A stretch of 64,000 nt of DNA from Rhodococcus qingshengii JCM 15477 (GTDB lineage: Bacteria > Actinomycetota > Actinomycetes > Mycobacteriales > Mycobacteriaceae), in contig NZ_CP096563.1 in the NCBI RefSeq assembly GCF_023221595.1, positions 3,987,501-4,051,500 of the forward strand, read 5' to 3'. Positions within the stretch are counted from its first letter, which is position 1, and every line of letters begins with the position of its first letter. The notes under the pieces were generated by a model. It was not told where the DNA came from. It saw only the letters and a list, made by a program, of their open reading frames with translations, and did not search any database. A program made the position numbers and the translations under genes. Positions 17,544 to 26,265 of the stretch are shown here, in pieces.

Positions 17544-18986
17544 ATGACTACACCAGAGAACTCGATCAGCGCTCTCGAAGTGGCCGAATCACCCGATGTC
17601 TGCGTCACCGACAATGCGTCCGTCAAGCGCGCTGTCAAGGCAACGATGCTCGGAAATGCCATGGAGTGGTTCGATTTCGGCGTTTACGCATATCTAGCTA
17701 CCACTATAGGAAAAGTGTTCTTCCCGGACGCGAGCGGCAGCGCTCAACTCCTCTCTACCTTTGCAATTTTTGCGGCAGCCTTCATCGTCCGCCCACTCGG
17801 CGGATTGTTCTTCGGTCCACTCGGTGACCGCATCGGACGCAAGAAAGTCCTGGCCACCACCATCATTCTGATGGCGGGCAGCACCTTCGCCATCGGCCTC
17901 ATCCCGAGCTACGAATCCATCGGTATCGCCGCCCCGATCCTGCTGGTACTCCTACGCCTACTGCAGGGCTTTTCCACCGGCGGCGAATACGGCGGAGCCA
18001 GTACGTTCGTCGCCGAATACGCACCGGACAAGCGCCGCGGTTTCTTCGCCAGCTTCCTCGAATTCGGTACTCTGGCAGGATATGTGGCGGCAGCGGGCAT
18101 CGTGACGATCATCCAGACCGTCGTCAGTGCCGAGGACCTACTCCAGTGGGGCTGGCGCATCCCCTTCCTCATTGCCGGACCTCTGGGTCTCATCGGCCTG
18201 TACCTCCGTCTGCGTTTGGAGGAAACTCCCGCATTCCAGATGATGGAGCAGGCCGAAGAGCGCTCCCTCGCAGATGAATCCACAGGCAAGAAACTACGCG
18301 AAACTCTCGTCGACAACTGGCGTCCGCTTGTTCTGTGCATCGTCCTGGTGGCCACGTACAACATCGCTCACTACGGACTGCTCAGCTACATGCCGACGTA
18401 TCTGACCAACACGTTGGGTTACGACGAATCCCACGGACTCGTTCTGATGATCATCGTCATGATCGTGATGATGATGGGAATCAGCTACGTCGGAAAGTTC
18501 TCGGACCGCGTCGGGCGTAAACCCTTGCTGCTCAGCGGTTTCATCGGATTCTTCGTCCTGTCCCTGCCTGCCTACCTTCTGATCGGCGTCGGCAACTACG
18601 TGACGGTCTTCCTGGGACTCGCAATTCTCGGTGGCTTGCTCCTGCTGTTCGTCGGAGTGTTCCCGTCCGTGCTTCCCGCACTCTTTCCGACCGGAATCAG
18701 GTACGGCGGCTTGGCAATCGGATACAACCTCGCGGTCTCCATCTTCGGCGGGACCACTCCCCTGGTGCTCACCGCCCTCGAAAGTGCAACGGGCAGCAAC
18801 TTGGTCGCACCGATGTACATGATGATCGCCGCCGTGATCGGCGGTATCGCAGTCCTGATGATCCCCGAGACCGCACGCAAGCCACTCGACGGCTCTCCGC
18901 CCTCCGTCGCCACCGACGAGGAAGCACGTCGGATCATCCGCAAGGTTCGTCGAAAGAGAATGAAGGCCGATAACCTCGAGGTATGA
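17544..18986 (+). CDS. MFS transporter, metabolite:H+ symporter (ProP-like) family
   Basis: The 480-residue protein has 12 predicted membrane segments. It shows the MHS-family opening ATMLGNAMEWFDFGVYAYLA and the MFS loop motif FGPLGDRIGRKKVL between helices 2 and 3, with a second copy (GKFSDRVGRKPLL) between helices 8 and 9. A region near ALFPTGIRYGGLAIGYNLA is typical of ProP/shikimate-type symporters. The start at 17544 (MTTPENS) fits a GGGGAG ribosome site. It overlaps the ribokinase gene by four bases (ATGA), so a sugar or nucleoside substrate is possible; the ProP resemblance and nearby proline and ectoine genes suggest a compatible solute instead. I cannot decide between these. Confidence 0.88.
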   Translation: MTTPENSISALEVAESPDVCVTDNASVKRAVKATMLGNAMEWFDFGVYAYLATTIGKVFFPDASGSAQLLSTFAIFAAAFIVRPLGGLFFGPLGDRIGRKKVLATTIILMAGSTFAIGLIPSYESIGIAAPILLVLLRLLQGFSTGGEYGGASTFVAEYAPDKRRGFFASFLEFGTLAGYVAAAGIVTIIQTVVSAEDLLQWGWRIPFLIAGPLGLIGLYLRLRLEETPAFQMMEQAEERSLADESTGKKLRETLVDNWRPLVLCIVLVATYNIAHYGLLSYMPTYLTNTLGYDESHGLVLMIIVMIVMMMGISYVGKFSDRVGRKPLLLSGFIGFFVLSLPAYLLIGVGNYVTVFLGLAILGGLLLLFVGVFPSVLPALFPTGIRYGGLAIGYNLAVSIFGGTTPLVLTALESATGSNLVAPMYMMIAAVIGGIAVLMIPETARKPLDGSPPSVATDEEARRIIRKVRRKRMKADNLEV

Positions 18987-19864
18987 GCACGCCTCGAATC
19001 GTCGTCGTCGGCAGTATCAACATGGATCTGACCACGTCAGTATCCAGATTCCCCGCTCCGGGAGAAACGCTGCTCGGCACTGCCTTTGCCACCGCGGCGG
19101 GAGGCAAAGGCAGCAACCAGGCCATCGCCGCCGCGAAGGCCGGTGGGGACGTGTCGTTCGTCGGCGCGGTCGGCGACGACGGTTTCGGCACCCAATTGCG
19201 CGAGACCCTGCAAGACGCCGGGGTCGACACCGCGTTGCTTCGTAGTGTCGACGGCCCGAGCGGCGTTGCCGCCATCACCGTGAGCGAGGACGCGGAGAAC
19301 AACATCATCGTCGTCCCGGGCGCCAATTCCTCGGTCACCTCGTTGTCAGAAGCAGACCTCGACGCGATCGCACACGCCGACGTTCTCCTGTGCCAACTCG
19401 AAATACCCCTCGACACGGTCACCGCAGCGGCCCGGCACGCGCGTGCCAACGGAACAACTGTCATCCTCAATCCTTCGCCGGTACAAGACCTTCCGGGCGC
19501 CCTGATCGAGTCTGTCGACATCCTGATCGTCAACCAGACCGAGTCGGAGCAGTTGGCCGCGGTCACCGGTCGCGTCCGATACCTCGTCACGACGCTCGGG
19601 GCCGGCGGCGCGGATCTCCGGTCGGGCGAGGAGACAATCCACGCCGACTCCCCGGCCGTGACACCCGTGGATACAACTGGCGCAGGCGATGCTTTCACCG
19701 GCGCCTTCGCCGTGGAGTGGGTGCAGGGCCAGGACCGCGCCCTGCAGTTCGCTGCCACGGCGGGAAGTCTGGCGACGACGGTCCGCGGCGCGTCGGTGTC
19801 GTCACCCACTCGCGCTGCGATCGAAAAAGTCCTGAACCGACAGCTTGACTCTGACACCGTGTGA
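18983..19864 (+). CDS. rbsK: Ribokinase (PfkB family)
   Basis: The 293-residue PfkB-family sugar kinase phosphorylates ribose (or a related sugar) at O5 using ATP. Signature 1 is GGKGSNQAIAAAKAGG near residue 38-53. Signature 2 is DTTGAGDAFTGAFA near 231-244 and contains the catalytic Asp. The SINMDLTTSVSRFPAPGET start is typical of RbsK. The start codon overlaps the stop of the upstream MFS gene, so the two proteins are probably made together, implying uptake and phosphorylation of one sugar. Other PfkB substrates such as deoxyribose or nucleosides remain possible. Confidence 0.9.
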   Translation: MSTPRIVVVGSINMDLTTSVSRFPAPGETLLGTAFATAAGGKGSNQAIAAAKAGGDVSFVGAVGDDGFGTQLRETLQDAGVDTALLRSVDGPSGVAAITVSEDAENNIIVVPGANSSVTSLSEADLDAIAHADVLLCQLEIPLDTVTAAARHARANGTTVILNPSPVQDLPGALIESVDILIVNQTESEQLAAVTGRVRYLVTTLGAGGADLRSGEETIHADSPAVTPVDTTGAGDAFTGAFAVEWVQGQDRALQFAATAGSLATTVRGASVSSPTRAAIEKVLNRQLDSDTV

Positions 19865-19917
19865 GGTCGTAAACCTGTAGGTATCGGGTTTGTGAGAGAG
19901 AAACGGGGCGAGCAAGG

Positions 19918-20739
19918 ATGTTGAGCATCGGAGACTTCGCGAGAGCAGGTCGTGTGTCGGTGCGCATGCTCCGCCACTACGACGCCATCGGTCTGCTCAG
20001 ACCCGCGAGGGTCGACGCATCCACCGGGTATCGCTCGTACACCGCGGGCCAGTTGGCGCTGCTCAACCGCATCGTCGCTCTCAAGGAGTTGGGCCTGACT
20101 CTGGCCCAGGTCCAGCAAGTGGTGGAGTCAGCGGTCACCGTCGACGAGATCCGCGGGATGCTCACGCTTCGCCGAGCAGAACTCGAAACCCGAATCCAGG
20201 AAGACACCGCGCGACTGGCGCATGTACAGGCGCGCCTACGGATCATCGAAAGTGAGGGACAGATGTCCGCATACGAGGTTGTGATCAAGTCAGTTCCGGC
20301 GCTGCGGGTCGCGGAGTTGACCGGTAGCGCCAAGACGATGGATCCGTCGTCGATCGGCCCGGTGGTTCGCGGGTTGTACGAGCGCCTTTGTACCGGTTTG
20401 GATCGTGCCGGTATCGCCGCGATCGGACCCGCTGTCGCTTACTACGAGGATGCCGGTGACGACGAGAACGTCGTCGTCCATGCGGCGCTACCGGTAGACG
20501 CGAATCCCGATGGCGACTACGAGTTCGCTGTGGTGGACCTGCGGGCCGAAGAGCACGTGGCCTCGCTGCTGCACAAGGGTTCGATGGACAACTGCCTGCC
20601 CGCTTATCAGGCGTTGGCCCAATGGATCGACGCAGCGGGATACCGCAATGCCGGCCCCAGCCGTGAGGTGACGCTGGCGTGCCCGGAGGATGTCGACGGC
20701 TGGGTCACCGAACTGCAGGAACCTGTTGCCAAGGCCTGA
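19918..20739 (+). CDS. MerR family transcriptional regulator with GyrI-like effector domain
   Basis: The 273-residue protein has the MerR winged helix at the N-terminus (LSIGDFARAGRVSVRMLRHYDAIGLL, then STGYRSYTAGQL). A dimerisation coiled coil follows to about residue 115, then a C-terminal GyrI-like/SOUL ligand-binding domain (about 120-270; YEVVIKSVPALRVAELTG). This layout resembles BmrR-type multidrug-responsive activators. No target is obvious: the downstream recQ lies in the same direction 39 bases away. No extended-spacer MerR promoter is clearly visible nearby. Confidence 0.9.
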   Translation: MLSIGDFARAGRVSVRMLRHYDAIGLLRPARVDASTGYRSYTAGQLALLNRIVALKELGLTLAQVQQVVESAVTVDEIRGMLTLRRAELETRIQEDTARLAHVQARLRIIESEGQMSAYEVVIKSVPALRVAELTGSAKTMDPSSIGPVVRGLYERLCTGLDRAGIAAIGPAVAYYEDAGDDENVVVHAALPVDANPDGDYEFAVVDLRAEEHVASLLHKGSMDNCLPAYQALAQWIDAAGYRNAGPSREVTLACPEDVDGWVTELQEPVAKA

Positions 20740-20778
20740 AGCCCGCACGTGTCGGCAGGGTCGTGCACCATGGGGTCC

Positions 20779-22878
20779 ATGACCACCGCCACTGCCCCAG
20801 CCATGCGCGACGAAGCCGAGCGGCTGCTCCGCGAACTCGCGGGGCCGGATGCCCGCCTACGCGAGGACCAGTGGACGGCCATCGAGGCGCTGGTGGTGCA
20901 GCGCAAACGCGCGCTCGTCGTACAGCGGACCGGCTGGGGCAAATCTGCGGTCTACTTCATCTCGGCGAAGCTGCTCCGGGCAACGGGCCACGGCCCCACC
21001 GTCATCGTCTCTCCGTTGTTGGCCCTGATGCGAAACCAGGTCAGTTCTGCCGAACGTGCCGGAGTGCGCGCCGCAACCATCAATTCGGGCAACGTCACCG
21101 AATGGGACGACATCCATGCCCGCGTCGCAGCCAATGATCTCGACGTCCTTCTGGTCAGCCCCGAGCGCCTGAACAACCCTGACTTCCGCGATCAGGTGCT
21201 CCCGGCCCTGGCAGCTGATGCCGGCCTGGTCGTAGTCGACGAGGCTCACTGCGTTTCCGACTGGGGCCACGACTTCCGTCCCGACTACCGCCGCATCAGG
21301 ACCTTGATCGCCGAACTCGGCGAGGGCATTCCCGTCCTCGCAACCACGGCGACGGCCAACAACCGCGTCGTCGAGGACGTGTCCGCCCAACTCGGCGTCG
21401 GCGGTGAGGAAACCCTCGTCCTTCGCGGCGGGCTCGAACGCGAGTCGCTTCACCTCTCTGTAGTCCACATTCCGGAGGCGACGGCGCGCGCTGCCTGGCT
21501 TGCCGACATGCTCGAGACGCTGCCGGGTTCGGGCATCATCTACACGCTGACGGTTTCGGCCGCGCGCGACCTCGCAAGCCTGCTCTCCGAGCGCGGCCAT
21601 ACCGTCGCCGCCTACACGGGCCAGACCGATCCCACTGAACGTGAATCTCTCGAGCAGGACTTGTTGGGTAATCGCGTCAAGGCTCTGGTGGCCACCTCGG
21701 CACTCGGGATGGGCTTCGACAAGCCTGATCTCGGGTTCGTCGTCCACCTCGGCGCACCGTCGTCGCCGATCTCGTACTACCAGCAGGTGGGCCGCGCCGG
21801 TCGTTCCACCGACAGGGCAGACGTGATCCTCCTGCCTGGCGCCGAGGACAAGCAGATCTGGAGTTACTTCGCCTCGGTCGCCTTCCCCCGCGAGCACCTG
21901 GTCCGCAGCGTCATCGAACACCTCGACACCGAAAAGGCCACGTCGACACCGGCACTCGAACCTCTGGTGGAGCTCAATCGCACGCGTCTCGAGATGGTCC
22001 TCAAAGTCCTCGACGTCGACGGCGCGGTCAAACGCGTCAAGGGCGGGTGGATCAGCACCGGCGAACCCTGGGTGTACGACGCCGAGCGCTACGGCCGACT
22101 CGACGACGCCCGCCAGGCCGAGCAGGCCGCAATGGTCGAGTACCAGAGCATCACGACGTGTCGAATGACCTTCCTGCGTGAACAACTCGACGATCCTGGT
22201 CTGACCTCGGAGAACTCACAGTGCGGTCGCTGTGACAACTGCACAGGCAATCGCTACGACACCACTGTCGACACCGCCGCCCTCGACGAGACTCGGGCGC
22301 GCTTGCAGCGCCCCGGATTCGACCTGGAGCCGCGCAAGATGTGGCCGACCGGCCTGAGCAAGCTGGGCGTCAAGCTGTCCGGGAAGATCACCGAGGGGCC
22401 CGAAACCGGGCGCATTCTCGGACGGATGTCGGACCTGGGCTGGGGTCAACGTCTCCGCGCGCTTTTCGACGGTCCCGACGCCGAGGTACCCGATGCGGTG
22501 GTCAGCGCGTGTATCAGCGTTCTGGCCGCCTGGAATTGGGCCGAGCGACCCACCGGTGTCATGGCCCTCGAATCCACGACGCATCCTTTGTTGGTGTCGA
22601 GCCTGGCTGCCAAGTTGGCCGAGGTCGGGCGATTGACCGACCTGGGCACCCTTCGCTTGCGACCCGACCACCCTCCGGTGTCGGCAGCGAACTCCGCCTA
22701 CCGCGTGTCCGGACTGGTCGATGTTTGGGAAGTCCCGGACATGAGTATCCATCAGGGACCAATACTTCTTGTCGACGCAATCGCCGATACCGGTTGGACT
22801 TTCACGATGGCCGCGCGCGCACTTCGACAGGCTGGTGCTCACTCTGTACTTCCGTTGGCGCTCGCAAGCCCGAAATAG
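20779..22878 (+). CDS. recQ: RecQ family ATP-dependent DNA helicase with phosphoribosyltransferase-like C-terminus
   Basis: The product is about 699 residues. Walker A is QRTGWGKSAVYF near residue 50, and the DEAH box is VVVDEAHCVSDWGHDFRPDYRRI near 152. Motif VI is QQVGRAGRS near 336. A zinc-binding cluster follows (CRMTFLREQL ... QCGRCDNCTGN, about 462-490). Instead of an HRDC domain, the C-terminus ends with GPILLVDAIADTGWTFTMAAR (split motif LLVDAIADTGWT), which matches the PRPP-loop signature of type I phosphoribosyltransferases. RecQ helicases unwind DNA 3' to 5' in repair and recombination; the role of the extra domain is unknown. ATG codons at 20749 and 20770 are alternative starts. 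Confidence 0.9.
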   Translation: MTTATAPAMRDEAERLLRELAGPDARLREDQWTAIEALVVQRKRALVVQRTGWGKSAVYFISAKLLRATGHGPTVIVSPLLALMRNQVSSAERAGVRAATINSGNVTEWDDIHARVAANDLDVLLVSPERLNNPDFRDQVLPALAADAGLVVVDEAHCVSDWGHDFRPDYRRIRTLIAELGEGIPVLATTATANNRVVEDVSAQLGVGGEETLVLRGGLERESLHLSVVHIPEATARAAWLADMLETLPGSGIIYTLTVSAARDLASLLSERGHTVAAYTGQTDPTERESLEQDLLGNRVKALVATSALGMGFDKPDLGFVVHLGAPSSPISYYQQVGRAGRSTDRADVILLPGAEDKQIWSYFASVAFPREHLVRSVIEHLDTEKATSTPALEPLVELNRTRLEMVLKVLDVDGAVKRVKGGWISTGEPWVYDAERYGRLDDARQAEQAAMVEYQSITTCRMTFLREQLDDPGLTSENSQCGRCDNCTGNRYDTTVDTAALDETRARLQRPGFDLEPRKMWPTGLSKLGVKLSGKITEGPETGRILGRMSDLGWGQRLRALFDGPDAEVPDAVVSACISVLAAWNWAERPTGVMALESTTHPLLVSSLAAKLAEVGRLTDLGTLRLRPDHPPVSAANSAYRVSGLVDVWEVPDMSIHQGPILLVDAIADTGWTFTMAARALRQAGAHSVLPLALASPK

Positions 22879-22898
22879 CGAGTTTTTGCCCGAAATAG
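22868..22898 (+). repeat. Short direct repeat at the recQ 3' end
   Basis: The 11-mer GCCCGAAATAG occurs at 22868-22878, where it includes the recQ stop codon, and again at 22888-22898. The two copies lie 20 bases apart around GCGAGTTTTT. No function is apparent. Confidence 0.5.
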
Positions 22899-22925
22899 TC
22901 GCTCCGACAACGGCAAAAGTTACAT

Positions 22926-22945
22926 AATGTGAGCACCATCACATT
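22926..22945. promoter_or_regulatory. CRP/GlxR-type operator upstream of ectABC
   Basis: The site reads AATGTGA-GCACCA-TCACATT, a perfect 7+6+7 palindrome that contains the TGTGA-N6-TCACA consensus of the CRP/FNR family, shared by corynebacterial GlxR. It lies 94 bases before the ectA start, overlapping an AT-rich TACATAAT that could be a -10 element. A direct role in ectoine gene control is inference. Confidence 0.65.
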
Positions 22946-23038
22946 CATGTCCTCACCTGGGGCGCAACGGGTTCCACACGGCCCGAAACGGACATCTGCA
23001 TGACTTCGACAGCAATGATTGTTACGTTCAGATGACCG

Positions 23039-23554
23039 ATGAAGCCTGTTGATACGAGAGCTATCCCGACCACCGCGCCGGACGCGGTGTTGTTCAGAAG
23101 CCCACAGATCGATGACGGAGTCCGGCTCTGGGAGATCGCACGTGATTCGAAGGTGCTCGACCTCAATTCGAGTTATGCATACCTGTTGTGGTGCAGGGAT
23201 TTCAGCGCGACGTCCATCGTCGCGGAGGTAGACGGCCGCGTAGTCGGATTCGTTTCCGGTTATACCCGTCCCAGCGCGCAGGAAACCCTGTTCGTGTGGC
23301 AAGTTGCGGTCGACGAAGACCAGCGCGGCAAGGCAATTGCTGCCCGCATGCTGTCCGACTTGATGGATCGCACTGCCCCACTGGGTGTTACACATCTGGA
23401 GACCACGATCAGCCCCGACAACGAGGCTTCGATCGCACTCTTCACCGCGCTCGCACGTCGGCGCGAAGTACCGATAACCAGGCAGACCTTGTTCTCGCCC
23501 AACGATTTTCCCGATGGACACGAAGCCGAAGATCTTTACACGATCGGCGCCTAG
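23039..23554 (+). CDS. ectA: L-2,4-diaminobutyric acid acetyltransferase
   Basis: The 171-residue GNAT-fold enzyme transfers acetyl from acetyl-CoA to the gamma-amino group of L-2,4-diaminobutyrate, the second step of ectoine synthesis. Family features include FRSPQIDDGVRLWEIARDS, NSSYAYLLWCRDFSATSIVAE and the acetyl-CoA loop AVDEDQRGKAIAARML. It is the first gene of ectABC, with 48 bases to ectB. The ATG at 23039 is the only start near the conserved region, although its ribosome site is weak. A CRP/GlxR-like palindrome lies upstream. Confidence 0.97.
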   Translation: MKPVDTRAIPTTAPDAVLFRSPQIDDGVRLWEIARDSKVLDLNSSYAYLLWCRDFSATSIVAEVDGRVVGFVSGYTRPSAQETLFVWQVAVDEDQRGKAIAARMLSDLMDRTAPLGVTHLETTISPDNEASIALFTALARRREVPITRQTLFSPNDFPDGHEAEDLYTIGA

Positions 23555-23602
23555 CGCACTTCGCGCTCGGCATACAGCATGCCCCGGAGGAACAAAGAAG
23601 AT

Positions 23603-24865
23603 ATGAATATCAACGAAGCAAGCATTTTTGAAACCCTCGAGTCCGAGGTACGCAGCTACTGCCGTGACTGGCCCGCAGTGTTCACCAGCGCATCCGGATC
23701 CTGGATTCGTGACGAGAACGGGCGCGACTACCTCGATTTCTTCGCCGGTGCCGGCGCCCTCAACTACGGCCACAACAACCCGGTGCTCAAGTCCGCACTG
23801 GTCGACTACATCATGAGCGACGGCATCACGCACGGTCTCGACATGTCGACAGTCGCCAAGCGTGAGTTCCTCGAGACCTTTCAGCGCAACATCCTCGAGC
23901 CGCGCGGCCTGGACTACAAGGTCCAGTTCCCCGGCCCGACCGGATCGAACACCGTCGAGGCTGCACTGAAGCTGGCCCGCAAGGTCACCGGACGTTCGGC
24001 AGTCATCAACTTCACCAACGCATTTCACGGGATGACACTTGGTGCACTCTCCGTGACCGGCAACTCGATGAAGCGCGCGGGCGCCGGTGTCCCCCTCGTG
24101 CACACGACACCGATGCCCTTCGACAACTACTTCGACGGCGTCACCGAGGACTTCCAGTGGTTCTCCCGCGTTCTCGATGATTCCGGCAGTGGAATCAACC
24201 GCCCCGCGGCAGTGATCGTCGAAACCGTGCAGGGTGAAGGTGGCGTCAATGTCGCTCGCCCCGAATGGCTTCGGGCGCTGGCAACACTGTGCTCGGATCG
24301 CGGAATCCTGTTGATCGTCGACGACGTCCAGATGGGTTGCGGCCGTACCGGCCCGTTCTTCTCCTTCGAAGAGGCCGGAATCGTTCCCGACATCGTCACG
24401 TTGTCCAAGTCGATCAGCGGCTACGGAATGCCGATGGCGCTCACGCTGTTCAAGCGTGAACTCGACGTCTGGGGACCGGGCGAGCACAACGGCACCTTCC
24501 GCGGCAACAACCCGGCGTTCGTCACCTCCAAGGTGGCACTCGACCACTACTGGTCCGACGACGCACTCACCAAGACGACGTTGAAGAAGGGCGCACGCAT
24601 CAGCGAATGCTTCGCCAACCTCTCCGATCAGTTCCCCGGCGAGGTCTCGCACCGCGGGCGTGGCTTGGTTCAGGGCCTCGTGTTCGAACAGCCCGAGCGC
24701 GCCGGCAAGGTCTGCCAGTTGGCATTCGACGAGGGATTGCTCGCCGAGACCTCCGGACCCTCCGACCAGGTTGTGAAACTGCTTCCCGCACTGACGATTA
24801 CCGACGACGAGCTCGAGCACGGCCTCTCCATTCTGGCCGAGGCGACACTCAAGGTCTGCAGCTAG
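23603..24865 (+). CDS. ectB: Diaminobutyrate--2-oxoglutarate transaminase
   Basis: The 420-residue class III aminotransferase makes L-2,4-diaminobutyrate from aspartate semialdehyde with glutamate as donor, the first step of ectoine synthesis. It starts MNINEASIFETLESEVRSYCRDWP in the usual EctB manner, which favours the ATG at 23603 over the one at 23579. The PLP-binding Lys is in VTLSKSISGYGMPMALTL, preceded by LLIVDDVQMGCGRTGPFFSFE. FPGPTGSNTVEAALKLARKVTG is the phosphate-binding region. It is the middle gene of ectABC. Confidence 0.97.
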   Translation: MNINEASIFETLESEVRSYCRDWPAVFTSASGSWIRDENGRDYLDFFAGAGALNYGHNNPVLKSALVDYIMSDGITHGLDMSTVAKREFLETFQRNILEPRGLDYKVQFPGPTGSNTVEAALKLARKVTGRSAVINFTNAFHGMTLGALSVTGNSMKRAGAGVPLVHTTPMPFDNYFDGVTEDFQWFSRVLDDSGSGINRPAAVIVETVQGEGGVNVARPEWLRALATLCSDRGILLIVDDVQMGCGRTGPFFSFEEAGIVPDIVTLSKSISGYGMPMALTLFKRELDVWGPGEHNGTFRGNNPAFVTSKVALDHYWSDDALTKTTLKKGARISECFANLSDQFPGEVSHRGRGLVQGLVFEQPERAGKVCQLAFDEGLLAETSGPSDQVVKLLPALTITDDELEHGLSILAEATLKVCS

Positions 24866-24880
24866 AGGAAGGACTCTCCC

Positions 24881-25279
24881 ATGATCGTTCGCACCACCAC
24901 CGAGATCACCGACACCGACCGCGACATCACGAGTGAGGACGGAAACTGGCGCAGCAAGCGCATCGTCCTCGGCGGCGACCGCGTCGGGTTCTCGTTCCAC
25001 GAGACCACCATCAAGGCGGGTTCGGTCAACGAGTTCCATTACGCCAACCACGTCGAGGCTGTCTGGCTCGTCGAGGGCACCGGCAAGCTGATCGACCTCG
25101 ACAACAACAAGGAATACGATCTCGCACCGGGGTCGATGTACCTGCTCAACGGCCACGAGCGTCACCGCGTCGAGCCGGACACGCAGATGCGCATGCTGTG
25201 CGTGTTCAATCCGCCGGTCACCGGGCGTGAGGTGCACGACGAGAACGGTGTCTACCCACTGGTGGAAGTCCCCGCGTAG
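24881..25279 (+). CDS. ectC: L-ectoine synthase
   Basis: The 132-residue cupin-fold hydro-lyase cyclises N-gamma-acetyldiaminobutyrate to ectoine. It begins MIVRTTTEITDTDRDI and has the metal-binding cupin segments FHYANHVEAVWLVEGTGKL and GSMYLLNGHERHRV. Length and sequence fit EctC throughout. It follows ectB by 15 bases with an AGAGGAAGGA ribosome site. No ectD (ectoine hydroxylase) follows; instead a 2-hydroxyacid dehydrogenase gene begins nine bases later. Confidence 0.97.
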   Translation: MIVRTTTEITDTDRDITSEDGNWRSKRIVLGGDRVGFSFHETTIKAGSVNEFHYANHVEAVWLVEGTGKLIDLDNNKEYDLAPGSMYLLNGHERHRVEPDTQMRMLCVFNPPVTGREVHDENGVYPLVEVPA

Positions 25280-25288
25280 CGTCTAGTC

Positions 25289-26221
25289 ATGGCGACTGAC
25301 ACCTCTCCACGCGTAGCGATCGGCCCCGTCCCCGATGCACTGCTCGACAGCGCGGTGCTTCGGGGCGGTGGTCTGATCAGTCCGATCGACACTGCGGACG
25401 CCCTGATCTGGGCGGGCTCACCCGAGACCTTTCCGTCGGAGTTACCGGCGTCGGTCAGGTGGGTGCAGCTTCCGTCGGCGGGAATCGAGGATTGGTTCGA
25501 CTCCGGTGTGATTCCGAGGGACACAGAAATCACGTGGACCTCGGCGGCCGGTGCGTTTTCGGCGTCGGTGGCCGAGCATGCACTCATGCTTCTCTTGGCC
25601 GGAGTTCGCCACTTGCCTGCACACATCGAGGCTCGAACGTGGCGTCAGTTCGAGTTCTTTCCCAAGATCGGCACCCTTCGTGGCTCGACGGTTGCGATCA
25701 TCGGCGCAGGCGGTATCGGCCGCGCGCTGATTCCGATGCTGGCCGCGCAGGGGGCGGACAGCATCGCAGTCAATCGTTCCGGTAGCCCGGTCCCCGGGGC
25801 GATCTCCACGTACCCCGCATCCAGAATGGATGAAATCTATTCTCGCGCAGATCACTTCGTGATTGCTGCGCCCGCCACCCCGGCCACCCGTCACCTCGTG
25901 GGCCGTGCGCAGTTGGCGGCGATGCAACCCCATTCCTGGGTGATCAATGTCGCGCGCGGATCACTGGTCGACACCGACGCACTGGTCGAGGCCATCGAGT
26001 CGGAACAGATCGGCGGCGCCGGTCTCGACGTCGCCGATCCCGAACCCCTCCCGGACGGTCACCCACTGTGGGATCTGACGAATGCGATCATCACACCCCA
26101 CGATTCCAATCCGCCAGGCGTTCGCCCCGCCGCCTTCGCGGATCACGTCTCCAAGAACGTGACCCGCTTCGCGAAGGGTGAGGCGCTGGCTGCCCTCGTG
26201 GACCCCGTAGCCGGATACTGA
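25289..26221 (+). CDS. D-isomer specific 2-hydroxyacid dehydrogenase family protein
   Basis: The 310-residue NAD(P)-dependent enzyme has the Rossmann motif STVAIIGAGGIGRALIPML near residue 132-150 and the family signature HSWVINVARGSLVDTDALVEA near 211-231. The usual C-terminal catalytic His is present in the form IITPHDSNPPG. Members reduce 2-keto acids to D-2-hydroxy acids or act on glyoxylate or phosphoglycerate. Only nine bases separate it from ectC, so it is very likely co-transcribed with ectABC, but no known ectoine step needs such an enzyme. Its substrate cannot be read from the sequence. Confidence 0.9.
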   Translation: MATDTSPRVAIGPVPDALLDSAVLRGGGLISPIDTADALIWAGSPETFPSELPASVRWVQLPSAGIEDWFDSGVIPRDTEITWTSAAGAFSASVAEHALMLLLAGVRHLPAHIEARTWRQFEFFPKIGTLRGSTVAIIGAGGIGRALIPMLAAQGADSIAVNRSGSPVPGAISTYPASRMDEIYSRADHFVIAAPATPATRHLVGRAQLAAMQPHSWVINVARGSLVDTDALVEAIESEQIGGAGLDVADPEPLPDGHPLWDLTNAIITPHDSNPPGVRPAAFADHVSKNVTRFAKGEALAALVDPVAGY

Positions 26222-26265
26222 GCACGCCGCCGAAGCTCGAATGCTCGGACGACGGTTGCCACAAA

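Noticed and set aside
22802..25237. 811-residue open frame on the minus strand opposite recQ end and ectABC
   Set aside because: ectA, ectB and ectC are clear on the plus strand; the antisense frame is a GC-rich shadow.
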